From NCBI GenBank assembly GCA_943704415.1, contig CALSCO010002497.1:1-50147 (forward strand): DNA of 50,147 nucleotides. The letters run 5' to 3'. This document shows, piece by piece, positions 1-9,450 of this stretch. The notes below the pieces were generated by a model that worked only from the letters and a program-made list of their open reading frames with translations, searched no databases and was not told the origin of the DNA. Position 1 is the first letter of the stretch. Each line of letters begins with the position of its first letter. A program made the position numbers and the translations under genes. The stretch is from Parvularia atlantis. Taxonomy: Eukaryota; Opisthokonta; Rotosphaerida.

Positions 1-120
1 CGCGCGCCGCCCGCCAACGCGCGCGCGCCGCTGCAGGTCGACGCCCTGCGCAAGATCAACAACCTGCAGGAGCTGGTGACGCCCCCCTTCCACCCCTTCA
101 CTGTGTCATGTACGAGTTGA
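1..120 (+). CDS. C-terminal tail of an unrecognised gene (partial)
   Basis: The first 36 bases look like the 3' end of an intron, GC-rich and closing with GCTGCAG. From 37 an open frame runs to a TGA at 118-120 and encodes 27 residues beginning VDALRKINNLQELV. Its codons are strongly G/C-ending, like the real exons elsewhere in the window. The rest of the gene lies upstream of the window and I cannot name the family. It converges on the hydrolase, with 41 bp between the two stop codons. The frame could also be read through from base 1 without the intron. Confidence 0.5.
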   Translation, partial: RAPPANARAPLQVDALRKINNLQELVTPPFHPFTVSCTS

Positions 121-161
121 AGGACGGCAGCGCTGGCCCAAACACTGCCAAAACCAATGCT

Positions 162-1575
162 CACAGCCTGCTCGCCGGCGCCTGCTGCTTGCCGCCGGCG
201 CCGAGTGTGTCGAGCCACGACAGGAACAGGGCCGCTGCGCACGCGCTGAGCACGCGCACACGGGCGTGGGTGGCGGCGCGTGACGCGCACCGGTCTCGCG
301 CGGCTGCTCCATCACCATCAGGTGGTCCATGCCCTCGGCGACGTGCGCGCGCCCGCGGGGCATGCGGCGCGCCATGCGCGCGAGGTACGTGGCCGGCTCG
401 TCGTCCTGCGTCGTGCTGCGGCCGTGTTCAGCTCGGCGCATGCGAACGTGTGCGCGCGTGCGGCGCACTAGGTCAGCGACTTGCCGCCCTGGATGAGCAG
501 CGCCGGGCAGCCGACGGCCTCAATGCGCGTGTACAGGTCCATGCTGCCGGTGCCGCCGTCGAACGACGCCTGCGACAAGCCGTCAGCGGGGCCGAGGCCG
601 TCTTTGCGTCTGCACGCGCCTTCTCCTGCAACGGTGAGCACTTGAGCGTCACACGCATCTCGGGCTCACCGCTCGCGAGCTCCTCCGGCGTCCGGTCGCG
701 CACACCCGCCGTCTGCGATCGCCACGACGTGTGAGTCGCGCGACGGCCACATTGCAAGCGCCGCACCGCGTAGAGCTGCAGCGCGCGGTCGTCCCACGCC
801 CTGAAGACGGCCTTGCGGCGGAACGTGGCCAGCACCTCCTCACGCGACGCAAAGTTGGCGCGCCGCCTGATCGCGCCCTCGGCGAGGTAGAGGCCGGCGC
901 GCGTGCTGCGCCGAGTGAACCCACGCGCACGCACGGCGCGCGCGGCGCACGTCTTTTCGTCCCCACGGTTGTCCAGGATGATCGGCTCGACCGCGAAGAT
1001 GCCGTCAAAGGTGCCCGGGTGGCGCTGCTCGGCCAGCAGGCTTGCGTGTGCCGTCAGACGGCCGGCGGGGATGCCGCAGATGGCACGCACGCGATCGCAC
1101 CGCCACCCGAGTGCCCGACGGCGAGGTACTGGTGCGCGGGCGGCCGGGCGTGCCGCTCCATTCGCACGAACGCCGCCACGTCCTCGGCCATCTCGCGCCA
1201 GTCGGCCACGGCGGCCGGGCTGTTGTCTGCCGGCCGTCGCTCAGCCACACGCCACGGACCCACGCGCACACACGCACCGAGCAAGTGCCGGTTGAGCTGC
1301 GCGCTGTCGCCGTGGTTGCGCATGTCGACCGCGAGCACCTCGGCCGCCTCGTGGTGCCGTCGGAGCTCGTCCACGAACGGCAGGAAGACCTGCGCCGCGT
1401 CAGGCGCCACCGCGGACCTCGCCCGAGCGCATACCTCCTTGCAGAAGCCCGTCGCATGCAGCGCCACGATCGTGCGCGCAGGCGTGGCGGCCACGGGCGC
1501 GGCCGGGCGCAGCCGCAACAGCGCGAGGCGCACGCCGGAGCGCGCGGCAAGCGTGACAGTTTCGACCGCCGCCAT
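162..1575 (-). CDS. Alpha/beta hydrolase, lipase/esterase-like
   Basis: A predicted serine hydrolase of the alpha/beta fold with unknown substrate, about 330 residues in nine exons. The oxyanion-hole strand reads TIVALHATGFCKE, followed by VLAVDMRNHGDSA, the nucleophile elbow GHSGGG, IFAVEPII, and near the C-terminus a candidate catalytic histidine in GMDHLMVMEQP. All introns are about 45-62 nt. The first, after GFCKE, begins GTATGC and ends GACGCGGCGCAG. No signal peptide is evident from the chosen start MAAVETVTL; an upstream in-frame ATG at 1620 exists but would lie inside SPC1. The chosen ATG overlaps the SPC1 ATG on the other strand by two bases. Order and spacing of the motifs make the family secure; the substrate cannot be read. 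Confidence 0.85.
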
Positions 1576-1971
1576 GATTGTGGTGTGTCTGGGAAGTTGG
1601 AGCCACATCCCGCGCCTCACCAGCGTCGGGGCGCAGGACTACCAGCAGCAGCAGCTGGTCGAGACGCTGCAGTACGTCTTGCTCGCGGCGACGGCCATGG
1701 TCGCCTTCACGGCCGGCTTCGTGCAGCAGGACGTGGGCCTGCTGCTGTCGATCGCGGTCGGCGGCGTGCTTGTGACGGCCGTGGTGTGCGGTCGCAGGGC
1801 TGAGGCGCTGCCCCGCGTCGCAGCTGACCCATCACGCAGGTCACCGTGCCGCCGTGGCCGTTCCTCGCGAGCCAACCCATCACCTGGCGCACGCCGCGCC
1901 CGCCCTCGGCCCCCGCCCAGCCCGCGCCCGAAGCGGCAGGCACATCCGCAGACGAGCGCAAGCGCAAGTGA
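1574..1971 (+). CDS. SPC1: Signal peptidase complex subunit 1 (SPC12 family)
   Basis: A small non-catalytic subunit of the ER signal peptidase complex. The spliced product is 95 residues, close to the roughly 100 of the family. It starts MIV, then an intron (1583-1636), then DYQQQQLVETLQYV and two hydrophobic helices separated by the short loop of the family (AGFVQQDVG). A second intron (56 nt) precedes the hallmark TVPPWPFLASQPITW, and the tail is charged (DERKRK). Two membrane spans with both ends cytosolic are expected. The start codon lies on CATG and overlaps the hydrolase start, so the two genes have no intergenic promoter unless one of the starts is wrong. The stop is 58 bp from the convergent DnaJ gene. 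Confidence 0.85.
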
Positions 1972-2029
1972 TTGAGAGCTGTGCAAGGGGGGAAGTCGTA
2001 CATGACACACCAGGGGGAAGGCCGGCGCG

Positions 2030-3478
2030 CTAGCTCGCCGCCGTCGGCTCGCGCGCCGCGATCGCCTGCCGCGCGAGCTTGCGGAACATGCGCCCGACCG
2101 CGCGCATCGCCTCGGCGCGGCGTGTGCGCGTCGCGGCCGACACGCCGTCGTCCTGCCAGGCGCGACATGCCTGTCACACAGAGGTGCGCGACGCGCAGCC
2201 CGCGCACCATTAGCACAGAGGCGCAGACGTCGCGCAGCACCGTCTCGATCTCGAGCTTGTTGAGGCGCCAGAGCATGTCCATCACTGCGCAGCATCTGAG
2301 TGAGCAGGGTGCGGGGCAGGCGGCGCGGGTAACGCACTCTTGCGGGCTATCTGCGACTCGTACTGCTCGCGCCGCGCGTCATCGAGCGTGCCCTTCTGTG
2401 TTTGCTTCATCATGTCTTGCGACTGCACGCTGCTGAGCCAGCACGCCTGGAGACGCGAGGGACGCGGGCGCACCGTCACTTGCATGTCCGCGGCCGAGTA
2501 GATCGCGCTGAACACGCTGCGCATCGCGTGCGCCTTCTCGCGCGTGTAGTGGTACGGGTTGCTCAGCGTCAGGCCAAACACCTAGGCCCTCCGCGGTCAG
2601 CAGCAGGCCACGGCAACACTAATGCGTGCCTTGGCCTGGCTCAGCTGCTGCTGCGACTTGAGCTCGTACACGTAGCCGATTGTCTCGAGCATCTCGGGGC
2701 CGAACGACTCGTCCTGCAGCTCCAGCGCCTCCTTCTGCAGCTCTTCCTCGAAGCGCTGCTGGTCGCCTGTGCCGCCGCGGCGGTGAGCACAGAGCGCGCA
2801 CACGCACACCCAGACGCGCACCTTCGACGTAGGGCTGCAGCCGCACGATGAGCAGCGACGTCAGTTTCTTGACGCGCTTGCGCATCGTCTCGGCGCGCTG
2901 CGCGTCGCGCTCGGCCTCGCGCTGGGCGGTTGCACCGGGGATGCTCGGTGCGACTGTGCCGTCGGCCGCACTTGCCCGCGCGCCCGCATCCCCCGCGCCC
3001 GCATCGCCCGCGCCCTCCGCCATCGCGCTCTCCATCTCCGCCACGACCGCGAGCTGGCCGATGTACGCTTCGAACTGCGTGTGACGCGCGGTCGTCAGCC
3101 GTGCACGGATGCGTTCTCGCGAGTGTCCGCGCCTTGCCGCCGCCAAACAGCGCGTTAAACAGCTCCTTGGCGTTGACCTCGGGGTGGTCCTTGGCCGCGT
3201 CTTTGCCGAAGCGGTCGTACCGCTCCCGCAGCTCTGGGTTGGACAGCACCTGGCGCCGCGGGTGCGTCGGCGCACGTGCGCGATGCTCTGTCGTCACGCA
3301 CTTGGTACGCCTCCGACACCTCCTTGAACCTCGCCTCGGCGTGCGCGTCGCCCGGGTTCTTGTCCGGGTGGTACTGCAGCGCGACGCGGTAGTAGGCCTT
3401 CTTGATCTCGCTCGGCGTCGCGCGCGGGTCCACGCCGAGCGCGTCGTAGTACGAGCGGTCGACCGGAGCGGCTGACAT
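2030..3478 (-). CDS. DnaJ co-chaperone with DnaJ-X domain (Caj1/Djp1 type)
   Basis: An Hsp40 that stimulates Hsp70 ATPase activity through its J domain. The N-terminus reads [18 protein letters not shown] with the HPD tripeptide in YHPDKNPGD. It is followed by [12 protein letters not shown] and a long helical X domain containing [14 protein letters not shown] and [17 protein letters not shown], ending [16 protein letters not shown]. This arrangement, without the zinc-finger region, matches yeast Caj1/Djp1 and S. pombe relatives, which act in the cytosol and in peroxisome or mitochondrial protein handling. There are eight exons. Two introns appear to use GC donors (after GGGK and after LSQAK). 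It is divergent from Apn1, with 181 bp between the chosen start codons. Confidence 0.87.
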
Positions 3479-3659
3479 CGCTGACAGTGATCAGAAGCTA
3501 AAGATCGCGCCCCGCAAGCGCCGCCGCGCATCGTCGCCACCCGGCCCGCCGCCCCAGCGCCCGCGCCGCCCACGCCGGCGCACCGCCCAGGCCGAGCCGG
3601 AGCCATCGACGGAGCCGTCACTGCCCGCCAAGCGCCGGCGCGCGGGCAAGGCCGAGCAG
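3479..3659. promoter_or_regulatory. Divergent DnaJ-X / Apn1 upstream region with open basic stretch
   Basis: This is the gap between the DnaJ-X start and the first Apn1 ATG. Most of it (from about 3482) is an open frame continuous with Apn1 and rich in Arg/Lys/Pro (KRRRASSPP, then KRRRAGK just before the ATG), like a nuclear-localisation tail. It has no ATG of its own. Either it is untranslated leader, or Apn1 starts at an unrecognised upstream exon or a non-ATG codon. Confidence 0.4.
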
Positions 3660-4843
3660 ATGGCCGCGCGGGTGACGGCGGCGGTGGCGGCGACGCGGCC
3701 GCAGCGCCTCGCGCTCGCCCGGGCCACGCGCAAGTTTGTGGGGCTGCACGCGTCCGCGGCCGGCGGCGTGCCAATGGCGCCGGTCGATGCGGCCGCACAC
3801 GGCGCCACCGCCTTCGCGCTCTTCCTCAAGAACCAGCGCCGGTGGGACAGCCCGCCGATCGGCCCGGACGAGCCCGCGCAGTTCCGCGCGCACCTGGCGC
3901 AGTTCGGCTTCGACCCGGCGCACGTCCTGCCGCACGGATCATACCTGGTGCGCGGTGCGCGGGCGCGATGCGCGGCTCTGAGCACGGGGTGCGGCGACGC
4001 AGGTCAACCTCGGCAACGCCGACCCGGACAAGCTCGCCAAGGAGCGCGCATCTCTCTCTGGCTGACGTGCGAGACCTGACCGGCGCCGCAGAGCCGCGCG
4101 GCCTTCCTCGACGACCTCCAGCGCTGCGAGGCCCTCGGCATCCCCCTGTTCAACTTCCACCCGGGCTCGACCGTCGGCAAGCTGCCCGTGGACGCGTGCG
4201 TCGCGCAGATCGCCGACGGCCTCAACTGGGCGCACGAGCGCACGGCCGCGGTCGTAACGGTGATTGAGAACATGAGCGGGCAAAAGTCGACCATCGGCGG
4301 CGCGTTCGAGCACCTGGCCGAGATCATCCGGCGTGCGTGCGACGCGCTCACCTGCGGTCAGGCTGACCATGATGCGGCGCGCAGAGGTCAAGCAGAAGAA
4401 CCGCGTGGGCGTGTGCCTCGACACGTGCCACCTGTTTGCCGCGGGCTTCGACATCCGCACGCGCGAGCGCTTCGCCGAGGTGCGCTCGTGTTGTCGGCGG
4501 ACCGACACTTATGCACGCGCGAGCGCAGGTCATGGCCGAGTTTGACCGCGTCGTCGGCCTGCGCTACCTCCGCGGCATGCACCTGAACGACTGCAAGTCG
4601 GCCCTCGGCAGCCACCTCGACCGGCACGAGAACATCGGCCGCGGGCAGCTCGGGCTGGAGCCGTTCCGCTTCGTCATGAACAGCGCGATGTTTGACGGTA
4701 TCCCGCTCGTGCTCGGTTCGCGCCCCGCCTGCGCCTCGCCGTCCGCGCCGCTGAACCCGTCGCGCCCGCCAGAGACGCCCGCGAGCCACCCGGACGTGTA
4801 CCGCGACGAGATCGCACTGCTGTACGGCTTGGTTGCCTCATGA
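3660..4843 (+). CDS. APN1: AP endonuclease IV (Apn1)
   Basis: A zinc-dependent endonuclease IV that cleaves DNA at abasic sites and trims 3' blocks in base-excision repair. The product, about 305 residues from this start, carries the family signatures in order: [86 protein letters not shown] and a C-terminal [13 protein letters not shown]. The His, Glu and Asp zinc ligands of the family are visible (GLH, NFHPGS, ENMSG, DTCH, LND, DRH). There are six exons; the intron before SRAAFLDDL seems to use a GC donor. An in-frame basic stretch upstream, without ATG, could add a nuclear-localisation tail. It converges on the anoctamin gene, 81 bp away. Confidence 0.9.
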
Positions 4844-4924
4844 CACGCACACAAACAGAAGCCTTAGGCCTATGGGCGCTGACAAAGGAATAGGAGAAGG
4901 GACTACCAGCGGGCGCGCCGCTGT

Positions 4925-7900
4925 TCACACATTCTTGAGCTTGTCGAGAAAGGTCTCGACCTGGTCGTCGGGGATATCGTACGGGCTCTCGTCCGGCTTG
5001 CCCTCGAGCGCGACCTTGGCGAGGTAGTTCTCGCGGTCGATAGCCATCTGCACGGGGCCGGGGACGTCGGGCACGGCCCAGGCGATGAGGATCTTGATGA
5101 AGAACACAACGTGCTCAAACACGAGCACGACGATCAGGCGGTACGCGAGCAGCGGCGTGGCGACCTGTCCCGCCCACGCGCGCGCGCATCAGCTGCCGCC
5201 GGCGAAAACGCACGTTGGCTCTCGCGCCCGTACCGCGTTGGCCGAGTTGAGCGCCTGGTAGCCGGGCACGAACGTGGGCGTGTAGCCGGGGATGTACGAG
5301 CCGAGCGTGTTGGACACCCACGATGACGAGAAGGCGACGATGAACGCGTTGGTGATGACGGCCATGAGGCTGAGCATGTTGAGCACGCCGTACCACGTGC
5401 CTGCGCGCGCAGGCACACGCCTCAGCCGGCACGGCTCAGCGGCGAGGGCGCGGGCGCGCGCACCGATGTCCTGCGCCTCGCGCGCCGGCGGGCGCTGGTA
5501 GCGCGTGATCAAGCGGTACGAGTCCGTGCGGATCTCAATCACGTTGTTGATCAGGCCGGCCAGCGGCGCCGGCGGGAAGGCGACAACGAAGAGCGTCATG
5601 TAGCCAAACTGGGTGGCTGCAACCGCACACGTCACCCGCCGCCGCCTGCCGCGCACGCACACGCTCGCGCACACGCACCCAGCCACGCGTAGTCATCAAA
5701 CAGGTCAAAGTCGCGCTCGAGCTTCTCGTCCTTGATCCACTGCGGCGGCTTGTTCATGTCGTTGTCCGGGTCGATCGCGTTCAGCAGGACCTCGTCGGCC
5801 TCGTTCTCCTTGTCGGTCTGAAGCGGGGCGGCAGGTGAGCAGGCGGCAGCTGCTGCGCGCGCTCAGCGACCGCCGCACCATCTCCTTGTACAGCTTTTCG
5901 AGCTTGACCTTCTCGCGGCGCTCAAGCTCCGCGCGCATGAGCGTGAGCAGGTACCTGGCCCGCACGACACGTCAAGCGAGCGTGTCCAGTACGCGCGCGG
6001 GCGCGTGTGCACGCACGGCACGAGCACGTCCGTGACTTTGAGGATCATCTGCGTGCCCAGGAACACGATCACGAGCTGGATCAGCAGCTCCGTCAGGCAG
6101 CCACCGTACAGGCAGCGGTCCGAGAGGCGCGGCTGGCCAAACAGCGACGCGCCCAGCGTGCCCTTGAAGAAGGCTGCGCAGCGTCACATCAGCGCAAGGG
6201 CCGCGGTCGGCGCCTGGCGCACCGATGTAGAACAGCGTCGTGTACGAGTTGAGGAAGTCGAAGAAGAACTGCTTCGCAATGAGCGCGTCCTCGTAGATGG
6301 TGTCGGTCTTGTGGTTCTCTGTCGGGGGCGCGCGCGGCCACCGCCAATGTCAGCCGTGCACGCCAGCGGGCGGCCACCCCGCCACGCACCCCAGTCGTTG
6401 AGGGTCTTGGCAAGCGTCGGGAACATCTACAAGACGGCGCGCGCGTCAGCGGTGCACACCGAAGGGTACGCGACTGCACCAGCTTGAAGAACTGCATAAT
6501 CGCGAGCGAGATGAAGGCAGCAGAGATGGTCGAGGCGTACGTCGGGTCCACAAACTGGCACGTGGCGCGATAGCCCGGGCTGGTGAGGTACGATGTCGGC
6601 GGGTGGCCGACCGGGTTGTAACCGATTGTGCACGAGACACCGGTCGGATACGCCTGACAGGCTGTGCGCGAGCGCGACTAGGTTCAGACACGCGGGCGCC
6701 GGCGCTTGCAGCTCACGCACCGGGGCGACAGTAGCCGACCGGGGTCGAGACCCACTCGCAGGACGGGTACGGCGAGACGTTGTTGTCGAGGGGGAACTCG
6801 GGCGAGAGCAGCGGCGCCGCGGCGGTGCACAGCGCCTCGCTCGTGTAGCCCCAGCAGCTGTCGCTGCAAGCTGGCAGTTCATGCACATTCAGCCGCCACG
6901 GCACGCCGAGGCACGCGAGCGCACGCGCGCGCACCCGCTGTAAACTCGCTCGGGACGGGGATCGGGCCGATGTTGTTGACGGACGAGCAGTACAGGTCGG
7001 TGCCGTTGACGGGGATGCACTCGCCGATTGTGTTGACGGCCCAGACGCGGTACACGATCGTGGCGGTGACCGACGCGAGCACGATGACGACCTGCGCGCG
7101 GACACGGCGCGCGTCAGCCGCACCCGCGGCGCTCGGGCCCCCGCACACGCACGCCAAAGAAGATGCACAGGAAAGAGATAATCATCTTGGTGTAGCGGAC
7201 CCTGTCGGGGTAGTGCAGCTCGTTCTTGCCGGTGACGGGCGACTTGCGCACCTGCGTGCCGTACCACTCGGGCCGGCTCACCTCCTGCGACGTCCCTCCT
7301 GCGGTCAGTACGCGCTCTCTCGGGCGCGTGCATGACGACGGCGTGGCACGCACCTGCTCCTCAAAGTGCATCATGTCCCACCACCACGCGAGGAACGCCT
7401 GGCGCCGTTTCCAGAACTCGAGGTAGGTCGTCGCTGCGGCGTATTTCAGCGTGTGAGTGTGCGCAGTGCGCAGCCGGACAGTGTCCTACCCCAGATGGAC
7501 ATGAAGATCGCGAAGGGGATGCTGAAGCCGTTGTCGAAGAGAGCCGAGGAGTCGAAGGTGCCGTCCCTGCGCCCGCGGGTGTGAGGCACGCAGCGGGCAG
7601 GCGCGGCCCACGCACGCGTAGGACGCGCCGATGCCGTAGACGGTCGCGATGATGCCGACGATGCTCGCGAGCACGAGCCACCACGTGTAGTAGCCTGTGT
7701 GTTTTCGCCGTGAGAGGCGGCCGGGGGAAGCGACCGAGAACGCGCGCGCGCGCACCGATAAACGCAAAGTAGAGCGCGATGCGCTCGCCAAAGTAGTCGC
7801 GGATCTTGTCGAAGGGCTGGCGGCGGAAGGGCGAGAGCGACCACTGCTGCTTGAGCTGGGTGCTGCTCACGGTGGGTGGGGTGAGCGGTGGGCTGCAGCA

Positions 7901-9218
7901 GGTTTCACGGGCACGCACCGCAGGTTGGGCTTGGCCTGCTTGCTCTTGGTCGAGCCGTCGTGCAGCGGGAAGAAGGCGACGTAGGCGCCGCGCGCCTTGA
8001 GGTGGAGGAAGCCTGCGCGCATCGGCGGCCGCGTGGTCAGTCCGGTGCCGTCGGCCGAGCGGCCGCGCGGCCGCGCGGCACGCACTCATGCGGTTGGTCA
8101 CGCGGAAGGGCAGGTTAAGTGCCTCCAGCTCGGACACGCCCAGCGTGATGTGGGTGATCAGGTGCCATGTGAGCAGCTGGCGCTGCGCCTTGCGGAAGAA
8201 GTAGCGGCGGACGACGTGCGGCTCGTCCGACCCGCGGCACTCGTTCAGCGAGTCCGCGCCGCAGAACTGCGGCGAGGTGCGTCAGCGGCGAGCACGGGTC
8301 CCGGCGCGCGTGGGGCGCGTGCCTCGGCCAGCTTGCTTGGGCGGAATGAGGCCGAGGCCTCGGGCGTGACGCGGTCCGAGAGCGAGAAGAGCGTCGCGAG
8401 GCGCTGGAAGATGCTCTCGGGCTTGGCCACGGCCTCCGGGTCCTGTAGCTTGAGCGCAAAGTTCATCTCGCGCTCCTCGGCGAGCAGCATCAGGCGCTCG
8501 AACGGCGTGAACGCGAGCACGTAGACGTCCTCGTGGTCGTAGAAGGTTTCGTGCACGAGCACGAGGCCCGACTGGACGAGCTGCGCGCCGCCGCCGCGGT
8601 GCGTGAGCGCGACGGAGCGGGCCGTGCGCGACGCCACACCTTGCGCTCAAAGGCCGCGCGCAGTGGCAGGAATTTGCCCTTCATCTTCTCGGTCTCCTGG
8701 ATCTTGAGGACGTAGTCGGGCGCGCGCGAGCGGTACACGACCTTGACGATCGCGTCGCCGTTCTTGCGCTCGCCTGGCGTGGTGCCGCACGGTCAGCGCG
8801 CGACGCGGCGGGCCGGGCGGGGCCCGAACGCACAGTACAGCCGGAAGGCCTCGTCCATGTTTTGGTCCGGGTGCTTGGTGCGGTACTCCTTGACCTCGTT
8901 GAACGTCTCGAGCTCCTCCTGCGTGCCCATGAAGACGCGGCGGCCCTCGATCGAGCCGATGAACACGTCCGGGTACTTGTCGCGCATGGTCTCGTACGAC
9001 AGCTGCGCGGCGCGCTGTGTGAATAACCAGTAGCGCGCGAGATCTGCGCCGGGCCCGTCGCGCACCTGCGCCGCATTGGGCCGGCGCTGCGCCTTGTTGT
9101 CGTCGGCCGGGCGGCTCACGCTCGTGGATGAGGGCGTCGCGGCCAGGGCCGTGTCGTCGCTCGTCATCATGCCCATCTCGACCGACGTGCCGCCGCCCTC
9201 GACGCCGGCGCTGGCCAT
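4925..9218 (-). CDS. Anoctamin/TMEM16 membrane protein, probable Ca2+-dependent lipid scramblase
   Basis: A multispan TMEM16 protein of about 1,000 residues in roughly twenty exons. The N-terminal part is cytosolic (from MASAGVEGGGTSVEM). A membrane region follows, with FFDFLNSYTTLFYIAFFKG, GGCLTELLIQLVIVFLG and LINNVIEIRTDSYRL. In known TMEM16 structures the Ca2+-binding acidic residues lie in these helices, and the glutamate of GGCLTEL and the N..E...D pattern of NNVIEIRTD are present. Unlike yeast Ist2, it has long Cys-containing loops between helices (around CIPVNGTDLYC, CSDSCWGYTSEALC and ATCQFVDP), as in animal anoctamins. The last exon encodes a short acidic tail ending LDKLKNV. One intron (after FRPSKLAE) appears to be GC-AG. 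It may scramble lipid or tether ER to plasma membrane; the sequence does not decide which. Confidence 0.88.
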
Positions 9219-9450
9219 ATGCTTGGCTGCTTCAGGCGAACTCCCGGAGATAATTGAAGCGGTCACATGACCGCTCGTGAACCGTGACGCCGTCTTTTGT
9301 CCCGTCTTTGTCCATGCCGCGTTGCGCGCTGCCCGTGCCGCGCTCGTCGCTGTGTGCCGGGGCGCTGCGCTCGTGCGCGCGGCGGTCGGCGCGGCATGCG
9401 GCCCACCTCGCCCGCTGACGCCGCTGTTGTTCGCGCGCAGGCGCATCAGG
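9219..9450. promoter_or_regulatory. Divergent promoter between anoctamin and flavin monooxygenase, with E-box palindrome
   Basis: This 232-bp gap is one of the few roomy divergent regions in the window. It holds an inverted repeat at 9259-9274, GCGGTCACATGACCGC, whose 7-bp arms flank a CA and whose centre is a CACATG E-box-like core. A GATAATTG stretch lies just beside it, and a further GTGACG follows. Such palindromes are typical dimeric transcription-factor sites, but the factor cannot be named from sequence alone. Confidence 0.45.
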
